A stretch of DNA of 22,764 nucleotides from Cognatazoarcus sp050303815 (GTDB lineage: Bacteria; Pseudomonadota; Gammaproteobacteria; Burkholderiales; Rhodocyclaceae), in the NCBI GenBank assembly GCA_050303815.1, contig JBNLCM010000201.1, forward strand, positions 1 through 22,764, read 5' to 3'. A program made the position numbers and the translations under genes. Shown piece after piece: positions 8,493-14,986 of the stretch. The stretch's first letter is position 1; each line of letters opens with the position of its first letter. The notes under the pieces were generated by a model, which had not been told where the DNA came from, did no database searches, and worked only from the letters and a program-made list of their open reading frames with translations.

Positions 8493-8894
8493 ATGACAAC
8501 CCAGCGCCCACCCGCCACCGCCGAGGACGACCCCCGCGTCAAGGCCGTCTTCGATGACATCCGGGCGACCCGGAATACCGATTTCATCAACAATCTGTGG
8601 CGCACCCTCGCCTTCGATGCGGCGCTGCTGGAGCGCACCTGGACCGACGTGAAGGCGCTGATGGCAACGCCCACCACACTCGATCCCCTGACCAAGGAGA
8701 TGATCTACATCGCGGTCTCGATCGCCAATGCGTGCAGCTACTGCGTTCACTCCCATACCGCCGCCGCCCGGGCCAAGGGCATGAGCGACGCCCAGCATGC
8801 GGAACTGCTGGCCATCGTCGCCCTGGCGGCGCGCACCAACCACCTCGTGACCGGACTGCAGGTGCCGGTGGACCCCGAGTTCGACGCCGGCTGA
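8493..8894 (+). CDS. AhpD-like / carboxymuconolactone decarboxylase family protein
   Basis: A 133-residue all-helical protein. The redox motif CSYCVHSH (81-88) gives Cys81, Cys84 and His88, the CxxCxxxH arrangement of AhpD-type alkylhydroperoxidases. It follows KEMIYIAVSIANA and precedes a family-typical helix. Such proteins act as thiol peroxidases or as hexameric CMD-fold enzymes of unknown substrate. The ATG at 8493 has an AAGGAGG ribosome site; the frame continues upstream without a better start. It is divergent from the acyl-CoA dehydrogenase operon across a 299-base gap and could share its control. It ends 16 bases from the stop of the convergent DUF3106-like gene. Confidence 0.85.
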   Translation: MTTQRPPATAEDDPRVKAVFDDIRATRNTDFINNLWRTLAFDAALLERTWTDVKALMATPTTLDPLTKEMIYIAVSIANACSYCVHSHTAAARAKGMSDAQHAELLAIVALAARTNHLVTGLQVPVDPEFDAG

Positions 8895-8910
8895 GGCGCG
8901 GGCGCGGCGG

Positions 8911-9405
8911 CTATGGCCGCCCCTCGCGCGCGGCGCGGCGCTCGAGCGCCCGCTCCAGCGCCGCCGCCCGCTGCTCCGGGTCCATCGCCTGCCAGCGCGC
9001 GCGCAGCGCGGCCCGCCGCTTCGGCGGGAGCGAGCGGAATCGCTTGAGCAACTTCCGGACGCGCGCCTTCTGCTCGGGCGACAGCTCCCGGTAGCGCGCC
9101 AGGTTCTCTCGCGCCCGGGCCCGTTGCGCCGGACTCATGTCGCGCCATTTCTGCAAGCGCTCGCGGGCCACGGCCCGCTCGTCGGGGCTCATCTCGCCCC
9201 ACCGGGCGGCGCCGCGTCGCAGGCGCGCCTGGCGCTCGGCCGGGAGGGTGTCCCACCGCGCCCTGAAACCCGACAGCACGCGTTGTTCGTCTTCCGACAG
9301 CTGCCCCCAGGGCACGCCGGCAGCGAACGCCGGCGCCAGACCCACCAGCGACAACAGCGCCATGCCGGCAATGCGCCGCAGCGCGACGCGTCGATCAGTG
9401 TCCAT
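8911..9405 (-). CDS. Exported DUF3106-like protein with short helical repeats
   Basis: A 164-residue protein with a signal peptide (hydrophobic 14-28, cleavage after AFA). The mature part is built of five to six repeats of about 17-19 residues, each with an aromatic, then L/M-S/P-P-x-E/Q-R, for example RYRELSPEQKARVRKLLKRF. It is very rich in Arg and Lys and fits the DUF3106 family found after sigma/DUF3619 pairs in betaproteobacteria. The function is unknown; binding an acidic periplasmic partner is possible. The ATG at 9405 has GGAG eight bases upstream. The frame stays open far upstream, but that part is the antisense or out-of-frame shadow of the genes before it. It overlaps the preceding 58-codon gene by 11 bases. 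Confidence 0.8.
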   Translation of the reverse strand: MDTDRRVALRRIAGMALLSLVGLAPAFAAGVPWGQLSEDEQRVLSGFRARWDTLPAERQARLRRGAARWGEMSPDERAVARERLQKWRDMSPAQRARARENLARYRELSPEQKARVRKLLKRFRSLPPKRRAALRARWQAMDPEQRAAALERALERRAAREGRP

Positions 9406-9571
9406 CACGGTTCTCCAGCCCCGGCAGCGGCGGAGTCTCGCTGGCCAGGATGTCGAGTTCGTCGAGCCCTTCTTCGCTGCCATCGAGTTCGCCGAGCCAT
9501 TCCAGCAACTCGTCGCTGGGTGCATCCCCGGCCTCGTCGGCGCGCTGCGGCCGGTTCCCGTCAGCCGGCAT
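9395..9571 (-). CDS. Small acidic protein, 58 residues
   Basis: A short gene between the DUF3619-like and DUF3106-like genes, overlapping each by 11 bases. Its ATG (9569-9571) has GGAGG nine bases upstream. The product is strongly acidic (GELDGSEEGLDELDIL in the middle), with no signal peptide or membrane segment. Its neighbours are a very basic exported protein and a membrane protein, so an interaction with one of them is conceivable, though it would stay in the cytoplasm. No family was recognised. Coding is supported by the ribosome site, the tight packing and the non-random acidic composition. Confidence 0.6.
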   Translation of the reverse strand: MPADGNRPQRADEAGDAPSDELLEWLGELDGSEEGLDELDILASETPPLPGLENRDGH

Positions 9572-9950
9572 GCGGGACGCCCTCCTCGGCCATTTCCCCC
9601 TCGAGCCACAGATAGAAGTCGGGCTCGTCCACCAGTTCGACCGGATCCGTGATGGCCAGCAGGTCCAGCACCTCGATCTCGGCCTCGGCCAGCGCCGGAG
9701 GTGTCAGGCGGGTCATCGGCGCCATTGCCGGCCACAGCAGGACGCCCAGGGCCAGCACCAGCGCGAAGGCCAGGCCGGCAGCCGGCGCCGCGAAGCCCGG
9801 CCAGCGCCATGCCGGTTTCGTCCCCTGCCCCAGTGCCCGGCGACGTGCTGCCGCCAGCGCCGCCCGAGTCGCCGGCTCGAGCGCGTCGACGCTGCGGTCC
9901 AGGCTCTCGCCCGCACGACGGATCAGGTCGTCGTCGCGGCTCTCGCTCAT
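9561..9950 (-). CDS. DUF3619-like single-pass membrane protein, possible anti-sigma factor
   Basis: A 129-residue protein. The N-terminal cytoplasmic part (1-48) has the DUF3619 look: SLDRSVDALEPATRAALAAA followed by a basic stretch. One membrane segment follows (about 53-73, GLAFALVLALGVLLWPA), then an acidic periplasmic tail with EIEVLDLLAITDPVELVDEP and FYLWLE. Its ATG overlaps the stop of the sigma gene (ATGA). A small cytoplasmic domain, one membrane pass and translational coupling to a sigma gene are what an anti-sigma factor would show, but DUF3619 is not proven to be one. Confidence 0.7.
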   Translation of the reverse strand: MSESRDDDLIRRAGESLDRSVDALEPATRAALAAARRRALGQGTKPAWRWPGFAAPAAGLAFALVLALGVLLWPAMAPMTRLTPPALAEAEIEVLDLLAITDPVELVDEPDFYLWLEGEMAEEGVPHAG

Positions 9951-10501
9951 CGCAAGTCCTCCAGTTCAACGCGCAGCTTCTCGAGTGCGCGCGCATAGTG
10001 GGTCTTCCCGCTGGCCACGCCGCAGCCCATGACGGCCGCCGCTGCAGCGGCATCGAGCCCCTCCCAGGCGCGCAGCAGGAAAGCCTGCTGCTGGCGCAGG
10101 GGCAAGGCCGCCAGCGCCGCGTCGAGCCGGGCGGAAAACTGTCCGTCCTCGAGCCGCCGGGCCGGCTCCCAGCCGGCGTCCGCCGGCACCCGGGCCATCG
10201 GGTCCTCCTCGTCCTCGCCGAGAAAGGGGGAGAGCCAGTCACGGAACCGGTTGCGCACGCTCTGGCGCCGGTGCCAATCGCGAATGCGCGACTGCAGGAT
10301 CGTCAGGAACAGGGGGCGCCACTCAGCCGGCTCGCGGTCCGCGTACTTCTGCACCAGTTTCATCATCGCGTCCTGAACCAGTTCGAGCGCCTCTTCCCGG
10401 TCGCCCGTTGCGAATCGCGCCATGCGAAAGGCCCGCCCCTCGATGCCGGCGAGGAAGGCGGGCAGGTCGGGCGGCGGCTCAGGCGTCGCTGCGGGCGCCA
10501 T
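9947..10501 (-). CDS. ECF-like RNA polymerase sigma factor
   Basis: A 184-residue protein with the two ECF sigma domains. Region 2 (about 20-90) contains AEEALELVQDAMMKL-like sequence (read as REEALELVQDAMMKLVQKYA) and WRPLFLTILQSRIRDWHRRQ. A variable linker follows, then region 4 (about 125-180) with ALAALPLRQQQAFLLRAWEG and the helix-turn-helix segment AAAAVMGCGVASGKTHYARA. This subgroup commonly precedes DUF3619 and DUF3106 genes, as here. The hendecad-repeat secreted protein gene ends 32 bases upstream, on the same strand. The regulated promoters are unknown; autoregulation is likely. Confidence 0.88.
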   Translation of the reverse strand: MAPAATPEPPPDLPAFLAGIEGRAFRMARFATGDREEALELVQDAMMKLVQKYADREPAEWRPLFLTILQSRIRDWHRRQSVRNRFRDWLSPFLGEDEEDPMARVPADAGWEPARRLEDGQFSARLDAALAALPLRQQQAFLLRAWEGLDAAAAAAVMGCGVASGKTHYARALEKLRVELEDLR

Positions 10502-10533
10502 CGTCCGTGGCCGGCATCCCGCCTCGGGACCGC

Positions 10534-10932
10534 TCAGTTGCCACGGCCCGCCACGCGGTCGGAGCGACGATCGAGCCGGTCATTGATGCGTTCGCCGCGC
10601 CGGTCGAGGCGCTCGTCGACCCGCCCGCCACTGCGATCGAGGGCGGCATCGACGCGGTCGCCCCGCTTCTCGAGGCGCTTGGCCCGCTTGTCGTGGCCGT
10701 TGTCTTCGGCGCGTTCGGCGCGCTGGTCGAGACGGTCCTCGATCCGGTCGCCCCGCGCGTCGCGGCGATCCTCAATGCGGTCGCCCCGGCGATCCAGGCG
10801 CTCCTCGATCCGGTCGCCCCGGTTGTCGAGCCGTTCGGCACGTCGCTCGGGACTGGCGGCCGAGGCGGCAGTCATCATCAGGAAGCCGCTCGTCAGCACG
10901 GCGGCAAGGGCAGCAAGGCGGGTCGTTGTCAT
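10534..10932 (-). CDS. Secreted charged hendecad-repeat protein
   Basis: A 132-residue protein with a signal peptide (1-26, cleavage after ASA). The mature part is almost entirely 11-residue repeats, R-L-D-x-R-G-D-R-I-E-D with variants, from residue 34 to 129. One irregular 19-residue insert (78-96) contains NGHDKRAKRLEK. Half of the residues are Arg, Asp or Glu. Hendecad periodicity suggests a right-handed coiled coil or long charged helix in the periplasm. AGGAG precedes the ATG at 10932. It probably is the first gene of the sigma-factor operon and might be its stress or envelope target. No enzymatic motif is present and no named family is claimed. Confidence 0.75.
   Translation of the reverse strand: MTTTRLAALAAVLTSGFLMMTAASAASPERRAERLDNRGDRIEERLDRRGDRIEDRRDARGDRIEDRLDQRAERAEDNGHDKRAKRLEKRGDRVDAALDRSGGRVDERLDRRGERINDRLDRRSDRVAGRGN
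10546..10833 (-). repeat. 33-bp coding repeats of the hendecad protein
   Basis: Seven full 11-codon units: four upstream (residues 34-77) and three downstream (97-129) of an irregular 19-codon block. The phrases gatccggtcgccccg and gtcgaggcgctcgtc recur in the DNA. Such direct repeats can slip, so unit number may vary between strains. Confidence 0.65.
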
Positions 10933-11323
10933 GGTCTTCTCCTGGTCATGGGGTTCCGGGGGTGCCCAGCCACATGACGGAGCACTTATAGCAAGGAACG
11001 CGGACGCGCGGCCGTCGACTACACGCACGCAAAAAAAAAGCTCGCGCTGCGCCCCTGCCCCGACCCCGATCCTGGGCCCCCAGCCCCGGGGAAAGCGCTG
11101 TCCTCGCGTCGCGACCTCGGGCGAACCGGCGCCGCCGACGGCTCGCCCGCCGTTCGATGCAAGCCCTTGTTCATGCACCGAAACCCGGAGCCCTTCGGCG
11201 ATCGCCGTGGGCCGGAAGCGGCGGCCGGAACGGCCTGCGACCGGCGCTGGCACGCGCAATGCGTAGGAGCCTCCCGAGCGAGGCTGCGCCCAGATGCGGG
11301 CGTGGCAAAACCAGGAGCCCGAC
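10933..11323. other. Divergent intergenic region of the hendecad and DUF2946-like genes
   Basis: No gene is supported. A possible -10 (TATAAG on the minus strand, 10985-10990) lies upstream of the hendecad gene, without a good -35. A nine-base A run sits at 11031-11039. A REP-like palindrome at 11263-11290 is listed separately. GC-rich sequence fills the rest. Confidence 0.4.
11263..11290. repeat. REP-like palindrome
   Basis: A GTAGGAGC start followed by a 6-bp stem, AGCCTC (11268-11273) with GAGGCT (11280-11285). The GTAGGAGC head is typical of single REP elements in Pseudomonas and Xanthomonas. Only one copy is present in the window, so the call rests on the motif alone. Confidence 0.35.
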
Positions 11324-11707
11324 ATGGCAGGCAGACGACACACGCGGCAGGCAGCGGGGCGCGCGGCACGCCCATGGCGTGACCGCCTGCTGGCGCTGCT
11401 GCTGATCCTCGCCCTCGCCTGGACCCAGATCCAGGCCTTCGCCCACGGCGCCGCCATCGATCCCCTCCTGGGCCTGGACATCTGCACGACGGACGACGGC
11501 AGCGCCGGCGCGCCGGGTGGCCCCCACGACTGCGATGACTGTTGCTGCAGCTCGGTCCGCGACCCGGCCTGGCTGCCGCCCCACGACGCCACCCACACCG
11601 CTGCTGCGGCGACCGATGCGTCGCCCGCCGGCGGACACACGACCCACGGTCCCGGCCGGCGTGCCCACGACCGCCCGCTCCCCCGCGCCCCGCCCACCGC
11701 GATCTGA
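11324..11707 (+). CDS. DUF2946-like Cys/His-rich membrane-anchored or exported protein
   Basis: A 127-residue protein. A basic N-terminus (RxxR) leads into one hydrophobic segment (about 22-40), then a short periplasmic part. This contains LDICTTDDGS (C54) and the cluster HDCDDCCCSS (H68, C70, C73, C74, C75), followed by a His-rich low-complexity tail. The ICT...C..C layout with an N-terminal signal fits the DUF2946 family, often found next to copper or other metal transport genes. Metal binding at the Cys/His cluster is likely but inferred. AGGAG precedes the ATG at 11324. It is followed at 105 bases by the His-rich outer-membrane protein gene, probably in one transcript. Confidence 0.7.
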   Translation: MAGRRHTRQAAGRAARPWRDRLLALLLILALAWTQIQAFAHGAAIDPLLGLDICTTDDGSAGAPGGPHDCDDCCCSSVRDPAWLPPHDATHTAAAATDASPAGGHTTHGPGRRAHDRPLPRAPPTAI

Positions 11708-11812
11708 CCGCAGCCCCCCTTGCCGAGCCGTCGATCGCCGACCGGCTCCCCCGCGTCAGATCCGATGTGTCGACCGGCGCCGTCCGCACGGTGCCGGTTC
11801 GGGAGACCCCCC

Positions 11813-12778
11813 ATGCAACGCCTTCGCCCCATGGCCGCCGCCGCGGCCGCCCTGATGACCGGGCTCGTGCCCACCTTCGCCGACGCCTCCTGCGGCTCGG
11901 CCTTCTGCAGCGTTAACACCAGCTCCGGCTTCCTGCGCCAGGGCATGGCCGGCAACACCCGCGTCGACCTGCGCTTCGAGTTCATTGACCAGAAGCAGCC
12001 CCGTCATGGCACCGACGCCGTCGCGGTCGGCGAGATCTCCGCCCACCATGACGAGGTCAGGACCCTCAACCGGAACTGGATCGCGAGCGTCGAGCATGAT
12101 CTCGCCGGCGACTGGAGCCTGTCCCTGGCCCTGCCCCTGGTCGACCGCAGTCACCAGCACATCCACAACCACCATCACGATGGCGAGGTCCTGCACATTC
12201 ACGATGAGTGGCATTTCACCGAGCCGGGCGACTTGCGGGTCCAGGCGCGCCACGAGCTGCTCGCCGGCCACCACCGCAGCGTCGGCATCGCCTTCGGCCT
12301 CAAGCTGCCGACCGGCGCGACGGATGTGAGCAACGCGGACGGCGCCGAGGCGGAGCGCAGCCTGCAGCCGGGCTCCGGCACGACCGACCTGCTGCTCGGC
12401 GGGCAGCTGCGCCAGGCCCTCGACGGCGGCAGCCAGCTCTTTGCGAGCCTGGCCGCCGAATGGGCGGCCGGCGAGCACAATGGCTATCGCCCGGGGCACC
12501 GGATGCACCTCGACCTGGGCTGGCAGCTCGCCCTTGGCGACCGCCTGAGCCTGCCCCTGCAGCTGAACCTCACCCTCAAGGGGCGGGACCGGGGCGAGGA
12601 GGCGGAGCCCGAGGACTCGGGCGGCACGACGGTCGCGATCTCGCCCGGCGTCAGCTATCTCGTTGCGCCCGGCTGGATGATCTACGGGGCCTGGCAGAAG
12701 CCGATCCATCAGGACGTCCATGGTGTCCAGCTCACCGCGAACTGGAGCGCGGTGCTCGGCACCACCCTCGCCTTCTGA
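11813..12778 (+). CDS. His-rich outer-membrane beta-barrel protein, putative metal-related transporter
   Basis: A 321-residue protein. A signal peptide ends near residue 25 (TFADAS), followed by a CGSAFC pair (27, 32). The rest alternates polar and hydrophobic residues and ends in AF, as outer-membrane barrels do. It resembles the MetA-pathway/transporter-type barrels. Residues 114-134 are a His-rich loop (HQHIHNHHHDGE and HIHDEWHF), facing either the periplasm or outside, which suggests metal binding. GGGAG stands seven bases before the ATG at 11813. The DUF2946-like gene is upstream. The stop (12776-12778) directly abuts the stop of the convergent GGDEF gene. Confidence 0.75.
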   Translation: MQRLRPMAAAAAALMTGLVPTFADASCGSAFCSVNTSSGFLRQGMAGNTRVDLRFEFIDQKQPRHGTDAVAVGEISAHHDEVRTLNRNWIASVEHDLAGDWSLSLALPLVDRSHQHIHNHHHDGEVLHIHDEWHFTEPGDLRVQARHELLAGHHRSVGIAFGLKLPTGATDVSNADGAEAERSLQPGSGTTDLLLGGQLRQALDGGSQLFASLAAEWAAGEHNGYRPGHRMHLDLGWQLALGDRLSLPLQLNLTLKGRDRGEEAEPEDSGGTTVAISPGVSYLVAPGWMIYGAWQKPIHQDVHGVQLTANWSAVLGTTLAF

Positions 12779-13951
12779 TCAGCCCGGGCGGCCCGCGTCG
12801 CGCGGGACGTAGACCGACACCCGGTTGCGCCCCGTGCGCTTGGCCTCGTAGAGGGCGAGGTCCGAGGCACGCAGCAGGTCGGCCGGGGACACCATGGCCG
12901 GGTCCCCGCTGACCGCCACGCCGAAGCTGGCGGAGACCACCGGCCCGGCCCGCGACGCCGCATGGGGCAGCTGCAGGCCCAGCACCTGCCGGCGCACCTG
13001 CTCGGCCACCGCCCGCGCGCCCTCGATCGAGGTGCTCGGCAACAGGATGGCGAACTCCTCGCCGCCGATCCGCGCCACCACGTCAGCCGGACGCGCCAGC
13101 GCGCCCTGCATCGCCTGGGCGACCGCAACGAGGCAGTGGTCGCCCGCCGGGTGGCCATAGTGATCGTTGAAGTCCTTGAAGAAGTCGATATCGGCCGTCA
13201 CCAGCGCCAGGGTCTCGCCGCTGCGCTCGGCGCGCCGCCATTCGCGTCGCAGCGCCTCCTCGAACAAGCGCCGGTTGGGGATGCCGGTGAGCGCATCGAG
13301 GCGAACCAGGCGCTCGAGCGCATGGCCCGCCTCGATCGACGAATCGAGCCGGGCGCGCAGGCGCTCGGCGTCGCAATACAGCCGATGGAACTGGCGCGAG
13401 GAGGCCAGCATGGCGAGGCCGAAGATGAGCACCATCAGGCCCATCACCAGATGAATCCGGTCGCCCGGCCACATCATCTGCAGCGCGATCGGCACGACGA
13501 TCGGGATGGCGAACACGGGATAGGCATAGCGCAGGGGCGACAGGAGGGGGATCGCGCCGGCCATCATGCCGCCGAGCAGGAACATCAGCACCACCTGGTG
13601 GGGCATCGACTCCGGCGGGAACAGCATCACCGCGGCCAGCCCCCAGGCCACGCCCGCCCCCGCCGCGCCCGTGGTGAAGTCGACCGCCCAGCGGTGGGGC
13701 GACAGCTTGCCCGCGGCCTCGGCCCGACGGTAGGCACGCCGGTCGAGGTAACGCGCCGTGGTGACTGCCAGCAAGACACACAGCCACAGGCTGACTGCGG
13801 CGGGATCGGCGACCTCCCACAGCACGACGGACAACAGCACGCCATTGACGCAGGTCACCGCGAGACCGATCGGCAACTGGCGGTAGCACTGCATCACCTG
13901 CGCCGCGAGGTGGCGGCGCCGGGTCGTTTCCCGGGGGTCGGTAGCTTTCAT
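12779..13951 (-). CDS. Membrane-bound GGDEF diguanylate cyclase
   Basis: A 390-residue protein in two parts. Residues 1 to about 185 hold about six hydrophobic helices, making an integral membrane sensor (for example GAGVAWGLAAVMLFPP and VFAIPIVVPIALQMMW). Residues about 205-385 are a GGDEF domain: the first loop LDALTGIPNRRLFEEAL, the catalytic GGEEF and the upstream RPAD five residues before it, an intact inhibitory I-site. It should make c-di-GMP and be product-inhibited. The ATG at 13951 lacks a strong ribosome site; a longer frame begins at 14050 but adds only unstructured residues. The stop abuts that of the convergent gene, so the two transcripts share an end (TGATCA at the junction). 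Confidence 0.9.
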   Translation of the reverse strand: MKATDPRETTRRRHLAAQVMQCYRQLPIGLAVTCVNGVLLSVVLWEVADPAAVSLWLCVLLAVTTARYLDRRAYRRAEAAGKLSPHRWAVDFTTGAAGAGVAWGLAAVMLFPPESMPHQVVLMFLLGGMMAGAIPLLSPLRYAYPVFAIPIVVPIALQMMWPGDRIHLVMGLMVLIFGLAMLASSRQFHRLYCDAERLRARLDSSIEAGHALERLVRLDALTGIPNRRLFEEALRREWRRAERSGETLALVTADIDFFKDFNDHYGHPAGDHCLVAVAQAMQGALARPADVVARIGGEEFAILLPSTSIEGARAVAEQVRRQVLGLQLPHAASRAGPVVSASFGVAVSGDPAMVSPADLLRASDLALYEAKRTGRNRVSVYVPRDAGRPG

Positions 13952-14147
13952 GGAATCCGGGCGTCGCGCGCCAGCGCCATCGCCGGCCGCACGGCCTTGA
14001 TTCCAATCTAGAGTCCGGCTGCCGGGGGCGCAAACGCGCGCGCGCTCCACGCGTGCGTCATTGCTTCACTGTTGCACGCGCCACGGGGCACCGCCGGGAT
14101 CACCGGAACGACGGCCGGCAGCAGGCGCCGGCCGGCCTCGGGAGGCC

Positions 14148-14810
14148 TCAATCGGCCGGTTGCCGTCCCAGGTGGCGGAGGAAAGCGACGAGTTCCCAGA
14201 TCGTGGCGTCGGGCAGGGCGTCGCCCCACGCGGGCATCACCTCCGTCCCCTCGCGGCCGTGGTAGATCGTGTCATAGAGGAACTGGGGGTCCAGATCCGG
14301 TCGCCCCTTGAAATCCGGCGCACGGCCGCCGCTGCCGTCGTAGCCATGGCAGTAGCCGGCACAGGTCTTGTTGAAGCGCTTGCGTCCGGCGGCGATGCGC
14401 TCCGGATCGTCGAGGGCGAACGGGGTCAGGGTCGTGGCCGCTTCGCTGGCCGGATGCCCGGCGAGCCAGCCGACGTAGGCCACCAGCGCATCGATGGCCG
14501 CGGCGTCGAGCACCGTGCCCCACGGCGGCATGGCGTGGTCGCCGTGCTTGCCCTCGATGATGCGGGTGCGGATGAACTCGGTCGTCAGGTCGGGCCGCTG
14601 CTGCAGGCTCGGCGCACGCGCCGCCCGACCCTCGCCCGCCTTGCCGTGGCAGGCTATGCACAGTTTCTCGAATCGGCCCTTGCCGGCCGCCGCCTCGGGG
14701 CTCTCGACCGCGGGCGCGGCAGACAGCGCCGGGGCCGTGAGAGAGGCGACCCAGGCACAGGCGAGGGTCAGGCGGATGCGACGGAAAATGGCGGTGGTCA
14801 AGGCTTGCAT
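14148..14810 (-). CDS. Diheme cytochrome c with one CX3CH site
   Basis: A 220-residue exported protein (signal about 1-31). The first heme domain has CIACH at 51-55 with likely axial Met94 (AMPPWG). The second has CAGYCH at 150-155, three residues between the cysteines instead of two, with likely axial Met192 (VMPAWG). The rest of both domains is normal class I cytochrome c. It lies downstream of a PQQ dehydrogenase on the same strand, separated by an intrinsic terminator, and probably accepts its electrons. The ATG at 14810 is taken because GGAG lies about ten bases upstream and the signal peptide begins there. Confidence 0.85.
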   Translation of the reverse strand: MQALTTAIFRRIRLTLACAWVASLTAPALSAAPAVESPEAAAGKGRFEKLCIACHGKAGEGRAARAPSLQQRPDLTTEFIRTRIIEGKHGDHAMPPWGTVLDAAAIDALVAYVGWLAGHPASEAATTLTPFALDDPERIAAGRKRFNKTCAGYCHGYDGSGGRAPDFKGRPDLDPQFLYDTIYHGREGTEVMPAWGDALPDATIWELVAFLRHLGRQPAD

Positions 14811-14867
14811 CGGGTTCGTGCTCCAGTCGGTTGGCGGCAGGGCGCGCGCCACAGGCAGCGCCGGCAT

Positions 14868-14906
14868 CAGAAAAGACACCCCGGGTCGCAGCACCACGAC
14901 CCGGGG
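14868..14906 (-). terminator. Intrinsic terminator after PQQ dehydrogenase 1
   Basis: CCCCGGGTCG at 14879-14888 and CGACCCGGGG at 14897-14906 form a perfect 10-bp stem with an 8-base loop. On the minus strand it is followed by TGTCTTTTC. It lies 80 bases past the dehydrogenase stop. The diheme cytochrome gene starts 57 bases further on, so it is expressed by read-through or its own promoter. Confidence 0.75.
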
Positions 14907-14986
14907 CCAATCACGGGGCTTTCACCCGTCCGGAGGAGGTCATGGAGAGGGCGGTGTGCCGCGCACCCCCCTCCCGTTCAGCTGGG

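Noticed and set aside
10546..10833. RGD triplets in the hendecad protein as a cell-adhesion motif
   Set aside because: They are by-products of the 11-residue charged repeat, not an isolated integrin-type loop.
10546..10833. Repeats as a CRISPR array
   Set aside because: The units are coding, contiguous 33-bp repeats without spacers.
11031..11039. A9 run as a terminator T tract on the minus strand
   Set aside because: There is no minus-strand gene upstream of it and the adjoining stem is weak.
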